Shown piece by piece: positions 25,076 through 31,990 of a stretch of 37,992 bases of DNA (positions are counted from its first letter, which is position 1; each line of letters opens with the position of its first letter). The DNA is taken from positions 1 through 37,992 of the forward strand of contig JAEORX010000014.1 in NCBI GenBank assembly GCA_016840685.1, read 5' to 3'. Origin of the DNA: Candidatus Thorarchaeota archaeon (lineage in GTDB: Archaea > Asgardarchaeota > Thorarchaeia > Thorarchaeales > Thorarchaeaceae). The notes under the pieces were generated by a model that made no database searches, had not been told where the DNA came from, and saw only the letters and a program-made list of their open reading frames with translations. The position numbers and the translations under genes are program-made.

Positions 25076-25166
25076 TATTCAATTATTCAGCTACATTAGT
25101 GATAACACATCACATCAGAGTTTTCATGGTTAAAGTGAGGGACAAGTGTGACGCTGAGAAGGCGAA

Positions 25167-25472
25167 CTAGTCCTTTTTCCTCTTTATCTCAAGAACACTG
25201 ACTAACTGAACATAGTACTTGCGGATAGTAGCCTCGGAGATATCCATCAAAGTGGCAATTCTGTGTTGAGGAAGTCTGCTCTTAGTCAGTATTGCCGCAA
25301 TGTAGATTGCACCTGCTATGATTCCATTTGTATTTCGTTCAGTGAGGATTTCCTTTGTCCTCCTATCATCTAGGATACTCAGACATCTTGTCTGAGTCTG
25401 CTCAGGAAGGTTTAGTTCAGATAGAACTTGTTTCGCAATCAGTTTTGTTTCAATATATGTAGATTCGATCAT
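25167..25472 (-). CDS. Single-cyclin-repeat TFB-like protein (TFIIB fragment)
   Basis: 101 residues matching one cyclin-fold repeat of archaeal transcription factor B. The hydrophobic helix IIAGAIYIAAILTKSRLPQH is followed by IATLMDISEATIRKYYVQL, the helix-turn-helix of the second cyclin domain that reads the BRE next to TATA. The N-terminal zinc ribbon, B-finger and first repeat are missing, and no frameshift is seen that would restore them upstream. It could compete for promoters, regulate locally or be a relic. Its promoter places a TATA box about 26 bases before the ATG, predicting a leaderless message, with a palindrome between them. Confidence 0.75.
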   Translation of the reverse strand: MIESTYIETKLIAKQVLSELNLPEQTQTRCLSILDDRRTKEILTERNTNGIIAGAIYIAAILTKSRLPQHRIATLMDISEATIRKYYVQLVSVLEIKRKKD

Positions 25473-25473
25473 A

Positions 25474-25486
25474 GAGAGAATCTCTC
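25474..25486 (-). promoter_or_regulatory. Palindrome between TATA box and start of the TFB-like gene
   Basis: GAGAGA-A-TCTCTC is a perfect 6-base-arm palindrome just upstream of the predicted leaderless start (25472) and downstream of the minus-strand TATA CTTATATAC (25494-25502). Position suits a repressor site or autoregulation. Confidence 0.45.
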
Positions 25487-25493
25487 ATAGTTA

Positions 25494-25540
25494 GTATATA
25501 AGATGATGGAAAAAATCGCACTTGTTTGGTATATAAGATG
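25494..25540. repeat. Two direct copies of GTATATAAGATG in a divergent promoter
   Basis: The 12-mer occurs at 25494-25505 and 25529-25540, 35 bases apart; the surrounding match extends to 14 of 15. Each contains a TATA-like core readable on both strands. The first fits the TFB-like gene (minus), the second the PNPOx-MarR operon (plus). Confidence 0.6.
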
Positions 25541-25556
25541 GCAGATTTCCAGCAGC

Positions 25557-25612
25557 CCGAACCAAAAGGTTAATTAGTTAGGTACCGAACTAGTTGATTA
25601 GGACCCGAACTA
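25557..25612 (+). promoter_or_regulatory. Three copies of CCGAAC[CT]A before the PNPOx/MarR operon
   Basis: CCGAACCA (25557-25564), CCGAACTA (25585-25592) and CCGAACTA (25605-25612) lie between the plus-strand TATA and the ATG at 25630. The last two extend to TTAGGNNCCGAACTA. They are candidate operators, most simply for the MarR encoded in the operon. Confidence 0.5.
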
Positions 25613-25629
25613 TTTTTGGGGTGGTTGTC

Positions 25630-26103
25630 ATGAGTAACAAAGAGATTAGAGAGATGTGTCTGAACCTGCTAGAAACAGGATGGCCAGCATATGTGACAAC
25701 AGTTGATGAAAAGGGATTTCCACAGACAAGAGCGATGTTCAATCTTCGGAATAAGGAGCGATATCCGAAGTTGGTTTCGCTTTTTGCCAAGCATCGTGAT
25801 GATTATATGATGCTGTTTTCTACCAACACTTCTTCCTGCAAAGTATCAGAAATCCAAACAAGACCTGCAGCTTCCATCTACTACTGCAAGCCAGAGGTCA
25901 CACAGGGAGTGATGTTTGGGGGGGAATTTGAGATAGTTGAAGATTTACACCTGAAGAAAGAGATCTGGCATGATGGGTGGGAGAGATATTACCCAACAGG
26001 ATATGATGATCCCGATCACACAGCTCTCAGACTTATACCAACGGTTGCCAAAGGATGGACAGGTAGAATGACCTTTAGATTGGAGTTGGGTGATTCAAAA
26101 TGA
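25630..26103 (+). CDS. Pyridoxamine-5'-phosphate-oxidase-fold flavin protein
   Basis: 157-residue split-barrel protein of the PNPOx-like/general stress protein 26 group. The strand AYVTTVDEKGFPQTRAMF (~18-35) and the segment MMLFSTNTSSCKVSEIQ (~61-77) are the usual FMN-binding elements, followed by the dimer strand PAASIYYCKP. It ends with a Trp-rich EIWHDGWERYYPTGYDDPDH. ATG 25630 follows GGGGTGG. The stop overlaps the MarR start (ATGA), a regulator-enzyme operon. Likely a flavin- or F420-linked reductase; substrate unknown. Confidence 0.82.
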   Translation: MSNKEIREMCLNLLETGWPAYVTTVDEKGFPQTRAMFNLRNKERYPKLVSLFAKHRDDYMMLFSTNTSSCKVSEIQTRPAASIYYCKPEVTQGVMFGGEFEIVEDLHLKKEIWHDGWERYYPTGYDDPDHTALRLIPTVAKGWTGRMTFRLELGDSK

Positions 26104-26540
26104 TGTCACAAAGACGGGGTGGATTTCTGGTCACACAGATTCATCATCTCGGAAGGAGAGTCTTCTCAGAGCTTCTAAAAGAGCATGGACTTGAAATTGG
26201 TCCGGGTCAGGGGAGAATCTTGTTCGCGCTCTGGCAGAAGGACGGCATCCCAATAAACGAACTCATCAGGAAGACTCTCCTCAGGAAATCAACACTGAGT
26301 GAACTACTCGACAATCTTGAAGATGCAGGCCATGTGAAACGTGTTCAGTCAGATGAGGACCGACGAAAGGTATTGATAGAATTGACTGATAAAACTAGAC
26401 AGATGTTGAAGGTCTATATTGATGTTTCAGTCGAGATGACAAACATATTCTACAAAGGTTTTCAGACAGAAGAGATAGATCAGTTTGAGTCATACCTTCA
26501 GAGAGTGCTCGACAATCTAGTCAAGCAAGAGGAAAAATGA
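26100..26540 (+). CDS. MarR-family transcriptional regulator
   Basis: 146-residue winged-helix dimer. The recognition part is INELIRKTLLRKSTLSELLD, followed by NLEDAGHVKRVQ and the wing SDEDRRKVLIELT (~93-105), the standard MarR signature DxRRxxxxLT. N- and C-terminal helices would form the dimer. Translationally coupled to the flavin protein by a 4-base overlap (ATG 26100, or 26103). It presumably represses this operon through the CCGAACTA repeats in response to a small ligand or oxidant, which is inference. Confidence 0.9.
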   Translation: MMSQRRGGFLVTQIHHLGRRVFSELLKEHGLEIGPGQGRILFALWQKDGIPINELIRKTLLRKSTLSELLDNLEDAGHVKRVQSDEDRRKVLIELTDKTRQMLKVYIDVSVEMTNIFYKGFQTEEIDQFESYLQRVLDNLVKQEEK

Positions 26541-26580
26541 GAGCCCTTCAACCACAACTTAATGGTACAAATCATTAGAT

Positions 26581-27063
26581 TCAGTCCAAAAACCTATCAT
26601 CGCCAAGATAATCATGCCTTTCAGCGCATAGCGATTCAGTGAGCCAACCAGAGGTGGCATCTAGTCGATTATCAAACTCAGGAACAAATGGTTTGATATC
26701 AATGAGAGGCGTGTCATTCAGCATATCAGCTCCTAGACACCGCACTATATTCCCCTCAATCGTCATTATCCTAACAATGGAGAGTCCTATTGGATTTGGT
26801 CGTGAGGGTGCTCGTGTAGAGAAAAGACCTCTCTCCCTAGTGTCAAGGAAGGGTGTGACCCTTAGTCTGAGTGGCTGGGCCTTGTGAAACCAATACAAGA
26901 GGATGATGTGAGAGAAACCATTCAATGATTCAAGTCCAGCAGAATATTCTGAAAAAACCTCTACCTCGGCAATCGCCTCTGATTTGCTTGATTGAATCGG
27001 GATTTTATCCTCAGATTTGAAGGGGGTCCTAATCACGCCTATTGGTTTTATCTCTAGACTCAC
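26581..27063 (-). CDS. tRNA m6t6A methyltransferase TrmO-like
   Basis: Family of SAM-dependent enzymes methylating t6A at tRNA position 37. The start KPIGVIRTPF, core LNGFSHIILLYWFH (~47-60), signature STRAPSRPNPIGLSIV (~82-97) and NDTPLIDIKPFVPEFD (~116-131) match this family in order and length (160). It is convergent with the MarR gene and its start is 168 bases from the ribonucleotide reductase start. Some archaeal members lack tested activity, so the modification is inferred. Confidence 0.9.
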   Translation of the reverse strand: MSLEIKPIGVIRTPFKSEDKIPIQSSKSEAIAEVEVFSEYSAGLESLNGFSHIILLYWFHKAQPLRLRVTPFLDTRERGLFSTRAPSRPNPIGLSIVRIMTIEGNIVRCLGADMLNDTPLIDIKPFVPEFDNRLDATSGWLTESLCAERHDYLGDDRFLD

Positions 27064-27231
27064 GATTCACACCACGAACTTATGAACAGTTAATGGAGTG
27101 TGCTTGAATTTCATAAGGTTGATTGTTCTCTCTTCATCCTCTAGTAGTAGATTCAAATATAGAGAGAGGAGCTTATAGCAGTATATTCGTCTGAATTTGT
27201 GAGAAACTCGATTAATTGAGGAGAGATTTGT

Positions 27232-30200
27232 TTGAAGGTTGAGAAACGAGATAAGAGAGTAGTCGAGTTCGACGATTCCAAGATTGAAGCGGCGATTACA
27301 AAGGCCTTTGAGTCAATTAATGCAGACATCAGTCCTGTAAAGGGACTTACGAAGGAAGTTGTTCAAATCATTCACGAACGAGAAAGAGATGTCGTTCACA
27401 TTGAAGAAATTCAGGACATCGTTGAAGACACACTGATGCTCCGTGGTTTCACAGAGATAGCACGAAGGTATATGAAATACCGCGAAAAACACCACGAGGC
27501 TCGTAAAATTCTACAAATGATGGGAGTGGTGGATGATCTCAAGTTCGGTCCCAATGCTGCTACTGTGCTCTCAAGATATCTATTGAAGGACATTGATGGA
27601 AATCCAACAGAAACCCCATCTCAGCTCTTTCGAAGAGTGTCAGGAGCTGTTGCAAGCATCGAGGAGAAGTATGATGACAGTGTAGATGTCAAGGAGTACG
27701 ATGATCTCTTCTACTACATGATGGCAAACCTCGAGTTTCTGCCGAATAGTCCGACCCTGTTCAATGCGGGCACAAAGATTGGTCAGTGCAGTGCATGTTT
27801 TGTTCTTCCAATAGAGGACAATATGGACTCGATATTCACGTCGCTCAAGGATATGGCTGCTGTACAGAAATCAGGAGGCGGCACTGGGTTTTCATTCTCT
27901 AGGTTACGACCTGAGGGGGCAATGGTGGGAACGACCGGTGGTGTAGCGAGTGGTCCTATCTCATTCATGAAGGTGTATGACACAGCTACTGAGATTATCA
28001 AACAGGGTGGATGTTTGTCAACTGAAACCTTTGTTCAGTCTACTAAAGGTCTGCGAAAACTTAACTCACTCATAAATGGTCGTCTATCTGTAGAAACACC
28101 ATTAAATGAACTGGTTCTTACAAGAGACAATTACAAACAAGCTTTCATCGCTGCAAATAATGGATTCACTGAAATCACCCGAATACAGACTGAGTTGGGC
28201 TATTCGCTAGATGCTACGTATAATCACAAGATTCGTGTTTGTACCCCCGACGGAATTCAATGGAAGAAGACCAAAGACTTGGTTTTTGGTGATTGGGTTG
28301 TCATTAAACGTGGAGGGTATCAAGGAACGGATTTAGATCTACCAGCCACTCCTTCACAACATCACAATGCAACCCCTCTTCATCTTCCGAAAAAGATGAA
28401 TCCTCAACTTGCGGAAATTGTGGGTTATTTTATCGGAGATGGCTGTCTCTCATTCCTAAACAAAGAGAAGGCTCGAATGGTATTTTCAGTCACTCACGAT
28501 TCACCAGATATTGCAGAATGGATTGAAGATTTCATTAAAGGGCTTGGATTGATTCCATATAAAGAACAGAAGAAGAATGACGCTTCTTGGACCATAGGTG
28601 GTAGGAGTGTCACACTTGGAGAGTGGTGGATAAAATCTGGATTCGATAAGGAAAGCAGTGTCAATGCACGTATTCCTGAAATTATCTTTACATCCTCGAT
28701 AGAAACTGTTTGTGCATTCTTGCGAGGGCTTTACGAAGCTGATGGAGATGTGTCATCATATGGATATCCGAGATTATCGAGTACTTCAAAGAAACTAATC
28801 ATTCAAGTTCAGCAGTTGTTGTTATCAATAGGAATAGTATCAAGAAGATCTGTAATCACAAAAAGAGAGTCAGCATATGGATCTAACCCTATTCACACAC
28901 TAATTGTAACTCATAAACCTAGTATCTCACTTTTCTCAAGACTAATAGGATTCAAGAGTAAATGTAAGGGAGAACGTTTCAAAAAGAGGATCGTGAGAGC
29001 GAGTGGAAAAGCTAGCGATCCAATTCCATATGCAGGTGATTTAATAGCTCGTTATTATTCACCACCAGGAAGAGGAAGCGGAAAAAATAGAGGACAACGT
29101 TCTGTTAATCCAAAGCTAAATAGAGAGCTAACACGATACATTCGAGGCGAGCGTAATCCTCATCGCATGCGCATACTGGAAATTGCTCAATTGATGCCGG
29201 GTTTGCAGAATCTGTTGAAAGACGAAGTACTTAGAGAAGATTTTGTCTACACAAGAATAACTGATCTAACGACTCGTGAGATGGATACTGGAGATATTGA
29301 GGTCATCGGCTCAGAATATGTTGCCAATGGTTTCTTGGTTCATAATAGAAGAAGAGGGGCGAACATGGCTATTCTTCGTTGTGATCATCCGGACATAATG
29401 GAGTTCGTAGCATCCAAATCCGACAAACAGTCCTTTAGAAACTTCAACATCTCTGTTGCAGCGACAAAGAAATTCATGGAAGCACTAGAGGATGATAAGG
29501 AGATAGAGTTGGTTGCCCCTCACACTGGCGAGGTGTCTCAGCGCATTAGAGCAAGGGTGATTTTTGATGCCATTGTACACAATGCGTGGAGCACAGGAGA
29601 CCCAGGTTTCATTTTCATTGATCGCATCAATGATGAGCATCCACTCAATGGAGAACTAATAGAGTCGACCAACCCTTGTGGCGAACAACCACTATTACCC
29701 TATGAGTCCTGTGTCCTAGGAAGTATAAACCTCTCTCGAATGGTCAAGGATGGTGAGATTAATTGGTCACGACTGGAGGAGGTCGTACGCCTGGGAGTTA
29801 GATTCCTAGACAACATCATAGACCTGAACGTCTATCCCGTAAAAGAGATAGAACGAGTGACCAAGGCAAATCGGAAAATTGGTCTTGGAATCATGGGCTT
29901 TGCAGAACTCCTCATTATGCTGGGAATACCCTATGACTCGGTCAAGGGACTTGAGATGGCAGAGGAGATCATGTCGTTCATTCGACAGCGGGCTGAAAGA
30001 GCATCTTCCGAACTGGCCAAAATACGGGGGAACTTTGAAAACTTTGCTCTCCTGAAAAAACGCAATAAATGGAAACGAAATGCATCTCTAATCACTGTCG
30101 CGCCAACAGGCAGCATCAGTCTGATTGCACAGACCAGTAGTGGTATTGAACCGTTGTTTGCAATAGCCCATAGTAGAATGCTCGCTGAAGGAATCCATCT

Positions 30201-30576
30201 TAGTGAGGTCAGTCCGCTATTCGAGAAGGTTGCTGTTGAGAGAGGTTTCTGGAGCGATGAGATTGAGCATGAAGTCGCAAAGACTGGTTCAGTACAACAT
30301 ATTGACAAAGTACCAGACAATGTCAAACAGGTCTTCAAGGCTGCACAGGAGATTGATCCAGAGTGGCATATCCGTATGCAAGCAGCATTCCAAAAACATA
30401 CTGACAATGCAGTGAGTAAGACAGTGAACCTACCAAATAGCGCTACGACCGAGGATGTTGAACGCATCTTCTTGCTTGCGAATCAACTCAAGCTAAAAGG
30501 GACAACCGTGTTCAGAGATGGATGTCTGGGGGGAGTTCAGGTGCTCTATCCAGGATGTCAGAATTGCGATGCTTAA
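27232..30576 (+). CDS. nrdJ: Class II (adenosylcobalamin-dependent) ribonucleotide reductase with intein
   Basis: Makes deoxyribonucleotides with B12, independent of oxygen. ATP-cone at 1-90, cysteines C186 and C189 in IGQCSACFVLP, KSGGGTGFSFSRLRPEG (~213-229), NPCGEQPLLPYESC with C816, LGIMGFAELLIMLG and TGSISLIAQTSSGIEP. The C-terminal redox pair is C1109/C1112 (GCQNC). TTG start after GAGGAGAG. The 669-residue extein is of class II size. An intein of 445 residues (261-705) interrupts the conserved sequence between IIKQGG and RRRGANM, a region near the active site. The mature enzyme depends on splicing, which is questionable here (see the intein entry). Confidence 0.93.
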   Translation: MKVEKRDKRVVEFDDSKIEAAITKAFESINADISPVKGLTKEVVQIIHERERDVVHIEEIQDIVEDTLMLRGFTEIARRYMKYREKHHEARKILQMMGVVDDLKFGPNAATVLSRYLLKDIDGNPTETPSQLFRRVSGAVASIEEKYDDSVDVKEYDDLFYYMMANLEFLPNSPTLFNAGTKIGQCSACFVLPIEDNMDSIFTSLKDMAAVQKSGGGTGFSFSRLRPEGAMVGTTGGVASGPISFMKVYDTATEIIKQGGCLSTETFVQSTKGLRKLNSLINGRLSVETPLNELVLTRDNYKQAFIAANNGFTEITRIQTELGYSLDATYNHKIRVCTPDGIQWKKTKDLVFGDWVVIKRGGYQGTDLDLPATPSQHHNATPLHLPKKMNPQLAEIVGYFIGDGCLSFLNKEKARMVFSVTHDSPDIAEWIEDFIKGLGLIPYKEQKKNDASWTIGGRSVTLGEWWIKSGFDKESSVNARIPEIIFTSSIETVCAFLRGLYEADGDVSSYGYPRLSSTSKKLIIQVQQLLLSIGIVSRRSVITKRESAYGSNPIHTLIVTHKPSISLFSRLIGFKSKCKGERFKKRIVRASGKASDPIPYAGDLIARYYSPPGRGSGKNRGQRSVNPKLNRELTRYIRGERNPHRMRILEIAQLMPGLQNLLKDEVLREDFVYTRITDLTTREMDTGDIEVIGSEYVANGFLVHNRRRGANMAILRCDHPDIMEFVASKSDKQSFRNFNISVAATKKFMEALEDDKEIELVAPHTGEVSQRIRARVIFDAIVHNAWSTGDPGFIFIDRINDEHPLNGELIESTNPCGEQPLLPYESCVLGSINLSRMVKDGEINWSRLEEVVRLGVRFLDNIIDLNVYPVKEIERVTKANRKIGLGIMGFAELLIMLGIPYDSVKGLEMAEEIMSFIRQRAERASSELAKIRGNFENFALLKKRNKWKRNASLITVAPTGSISLIAQTSSGIEPLFAIAHSRMLAEGIHLSEVSPLFEKVAVERGFWSDEIEHEVAKTGSVQHIDKVPDNVKQVFKAAQEIDPEWHIRMQAAFQKHTDNAVSKTVNLPNSATTEDVERIFLLANQLKLKGTTVFRDGCLGGVQVLYPGCQNCDA
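28012..29346 (+). mobile_element. Intein with LAGLIDADG homing endonuclease in the ribonucleotide reductase
   Basis: Inserted in frame as residues 261-705. Block A starts CLSTETFVQS with the splicing Cys1. Block B has DATYNHKIRV with TxxH. The two endonuclease motifs are LAEIVGYFIGDGCLS (~395) and FLRGLYEADGDVS (~497), both with their aspartates. The end NGFLVHN carries the penultimate His and terminal Asn. The residue after Asn705 is Arg (AGA at 29347), not the Cys/Ser/Thr needed as acceptor in standard splicing. Codon use is more AT-rich than the host gene. A functional endonuclease would make it a mobile selfish element. Confidence 0.9.
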
Positions 30577-30598
30577 TGATATGATTGAATGACTGCTG

Positions 30599-31438
30599 TC
30601 AACTCATTCGTCGGGCTTCTTCCTCGATGATGGAACGTCTGGTGTTAATTAACATATTATATGAACGTTTGAGTTGTTTCTCTGCATCATAGAACCACAG
30701 TTGTCGAGCTAGCATCCATTTGGTCCTTAGCTTCCGAAATCTACGTGATAGAACGGTGTATTTCTTCTTTAGCTGTCTGATTGGTACAGCCGGATTTTTG
30801 CATAGCTCGCGAAGTATGCGTATCTTTTCCTCCAGGGGCGTCAAATCCCTAGAGAGGGTCTGTTCAATCGCATCCCTCACATGATCAATACCATTCAGAT
30901 TGACGATCCCAAGACGTGACCAACGCAGTGAATTGCCTCCATTCTCACAAATCAACCTGCTGAACTCCTTGGAATCAATCAGCACCCGCTCCTCCTCTGA
31001 CCCAAGGATTCTTCTTCTCTCTTTGGATCTGAGAAGAGGAAAGAGAACCACACCGGGTCTCACTCTAATTCCAGTTGTTTTTCGAATGAGCCTCTCAACA
31101 TGTTTTTTCTGCTGCGCAGTTGGAGTATTGAAACTGAATGCAACTAATGAATAGACACGATTCGACTGCGCTTCTTCAGATCTCACCCGGGAGGTGGGTA
31201 TTTTTTTGGTCTTGCTGAATGAGATGACTGGCTGGGAGGATAGAACCATTTCGTGTGTTTCTGAATATCCATGGACAATGTACACACCTTTTCTGATTCT
31301 TTTTGCACCTTGAAGAGAGGACAGTTTCCTTGAAACGCCTTTTATTCCCTCAGGAGCGCCAAGAAGAATGATTAATCGTGAGTCACCTCTCAGTTCCGAG
31401 TCCTCAGAGATGGTCCTATTCACGTCCGCTTCGGTCAT
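30599..31438 (-). CDS. Basic protein with Cas2-like ferredoxin strand pattern, unrecognised
   Basis: 279 residues, strongly basic. An N-terminal segment DSRLIILLGAPEGIKGVSRK (~19-38) and a second one VYSLVAFSFNTPTAQQKKHV (~94-113) followed by RPGVVLFPLLRSKER look like two ferredoxin-like beta-alpha-beta units of the type seen in Cas2/VapD. The C-terminal third (190-279) is long charged helix with QLKKKYTVLSRRFRKLRTKW, likely nucleic-acid binding. I cannot name the family, and there is no CRISPR array in view. It is downstream of and convergent with the ribonucleotide reductase, 22 bases between stops. Confidence 0.6.
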   Translation of the reverse strand: MTEADVNRTISEDSELRGDSRLIILLGAPEGIKGVSRKLSSLQGAKRIRKGVYIVHGYSETHEMVLSSQPVISFSKTKKIPTSRVRSEEAQSNRVYSLVAFSFNTPTAQQKKHVERLIRKTTGIRVRPGVVLFPLLRSKERRRILGSEEERVLIDSKEFSRLICENGGNSLRWSRLGIVNLNGIDHVRDAIEQTLSRDLTPLEEKIRILRELCKNPAVPIRQLKKKYTVLSRRFRKLRTKWMLARQLWFYDAEKQLKRSYNMLINTRRSIIEEEARRMS

Positions 31439-31704
31439 TTTGTCCAGCAGGTTTTTCCTTTGGTCGAAAGTGAGATAGCCACCATTGTCTTTGGTGACAT
31501 GATAGGGCGACTACAATAAACGTTAATATCTTTGTCTAATACGTCTAACGACTCTTACTTTGTAACAATGTTTTGATAAATCCTCATAGGGTATATAGAG
31601 TTCAAATAAACCCATTTTCGGATTTTAAGGATTTATGAATTTGAATAAAAAATTCAGGCATATTTTACTCTTGATTCGACAGACACTGTGGTGAGGTGAC
31701 ATCT

Positions 31705-31785
31705 ATGCACTTCGATGATGACGACATTTGGAATGATGACGATTTCGATGATGACTGGGAAGACGATGATGACGACGACTGGTAG
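31705..31785 (+). CDS. 26-residue Asp/Trp-rich acidic microprotein
   Basis: ATG 31705 follows GAGGTGA by 6 bases, a strong ribosome binding site. After MHF the sequence is runs of three to six Asp broken by single Trp, Phe, Ile, Asn or Glu and ends in Trp: 16 Asp, 3 Trp, 2 Phe. The aromatic residues are spaced every 4-7 positions. No lysine or arginine at all. The repetitive GAT/GAC codons alternate synonymously, arguing against a simple DNA repeat. A Lys-rich microprotein follows 68 bases downstream before a strong terminator. Function unknown; binding metal, calcium or a basic partner are possibilities. Confidence 0.6.
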   Translation: MHFDDDDIWNDDDFDDDWEDDDDDDW

Positions 31786-31853
31786 ACCCAGTTTAATTCG
31801 TCGCTCTTGCTAGTACTCTGTCCGATTTTATTCCAAACAAGGACGTGAATACT

Positions 31854-31925
31854 ATGGCAAAGAAGAAACCAGAAGCCAAGAAATCGACCAAAAAGAAAAC
31901 ATCTTCTAAGAAAAAGAAGAAGTAA
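31854..31925 (+). CDS. 23-residue Lys-rich basic microprotein
   Basis: ATG 31854 follows AAGGACGTGA. Begins MAKKKPEAKKSTKKK and ends in five lysines: 13 Lys with Ser/Thr/Pro/Ala and one Glu, like a histone H1 or ribosomal protein tail. Immediately followed by a strong terminator. With the upstream acidic microprotein it forms a two-gene unit of opposite charge. AAA/AAG codons alternate, against a mere homopolymer. Confidence 0.5.
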   Translation: MAKKKPEAKKSTKKKTSSKKKKK

Positions 31926-31933
31926 CAATATGA

Positions 31934-31984
31934 GATTGGGAGCTGGATGTAAGTCGAGTGGCTCCCAATCTTCTTCTCTTTTTT
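31934..31984 (+). terminator. Terminator of the acidic/basic microgene pair
   Basis: GATTGGGAGC (31934-31943) and GCTCCCAATC (31961-31970) are perfect 10-base arms with a 17-base loop, followed by TTCTTCTCTTTTTT. Being symmetrical, it could also serve the convergent acyl-CoA synthetase gene. Confidence 0.8.
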
Positions 31985-31990
31985 GTAAGT

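Noticed and set aside
29931-30467. 178-codon minus-strand frame inside the ribonucleotide reductase
   Set aside because: Lies antisense to a highly conserved coding region; biased composition.
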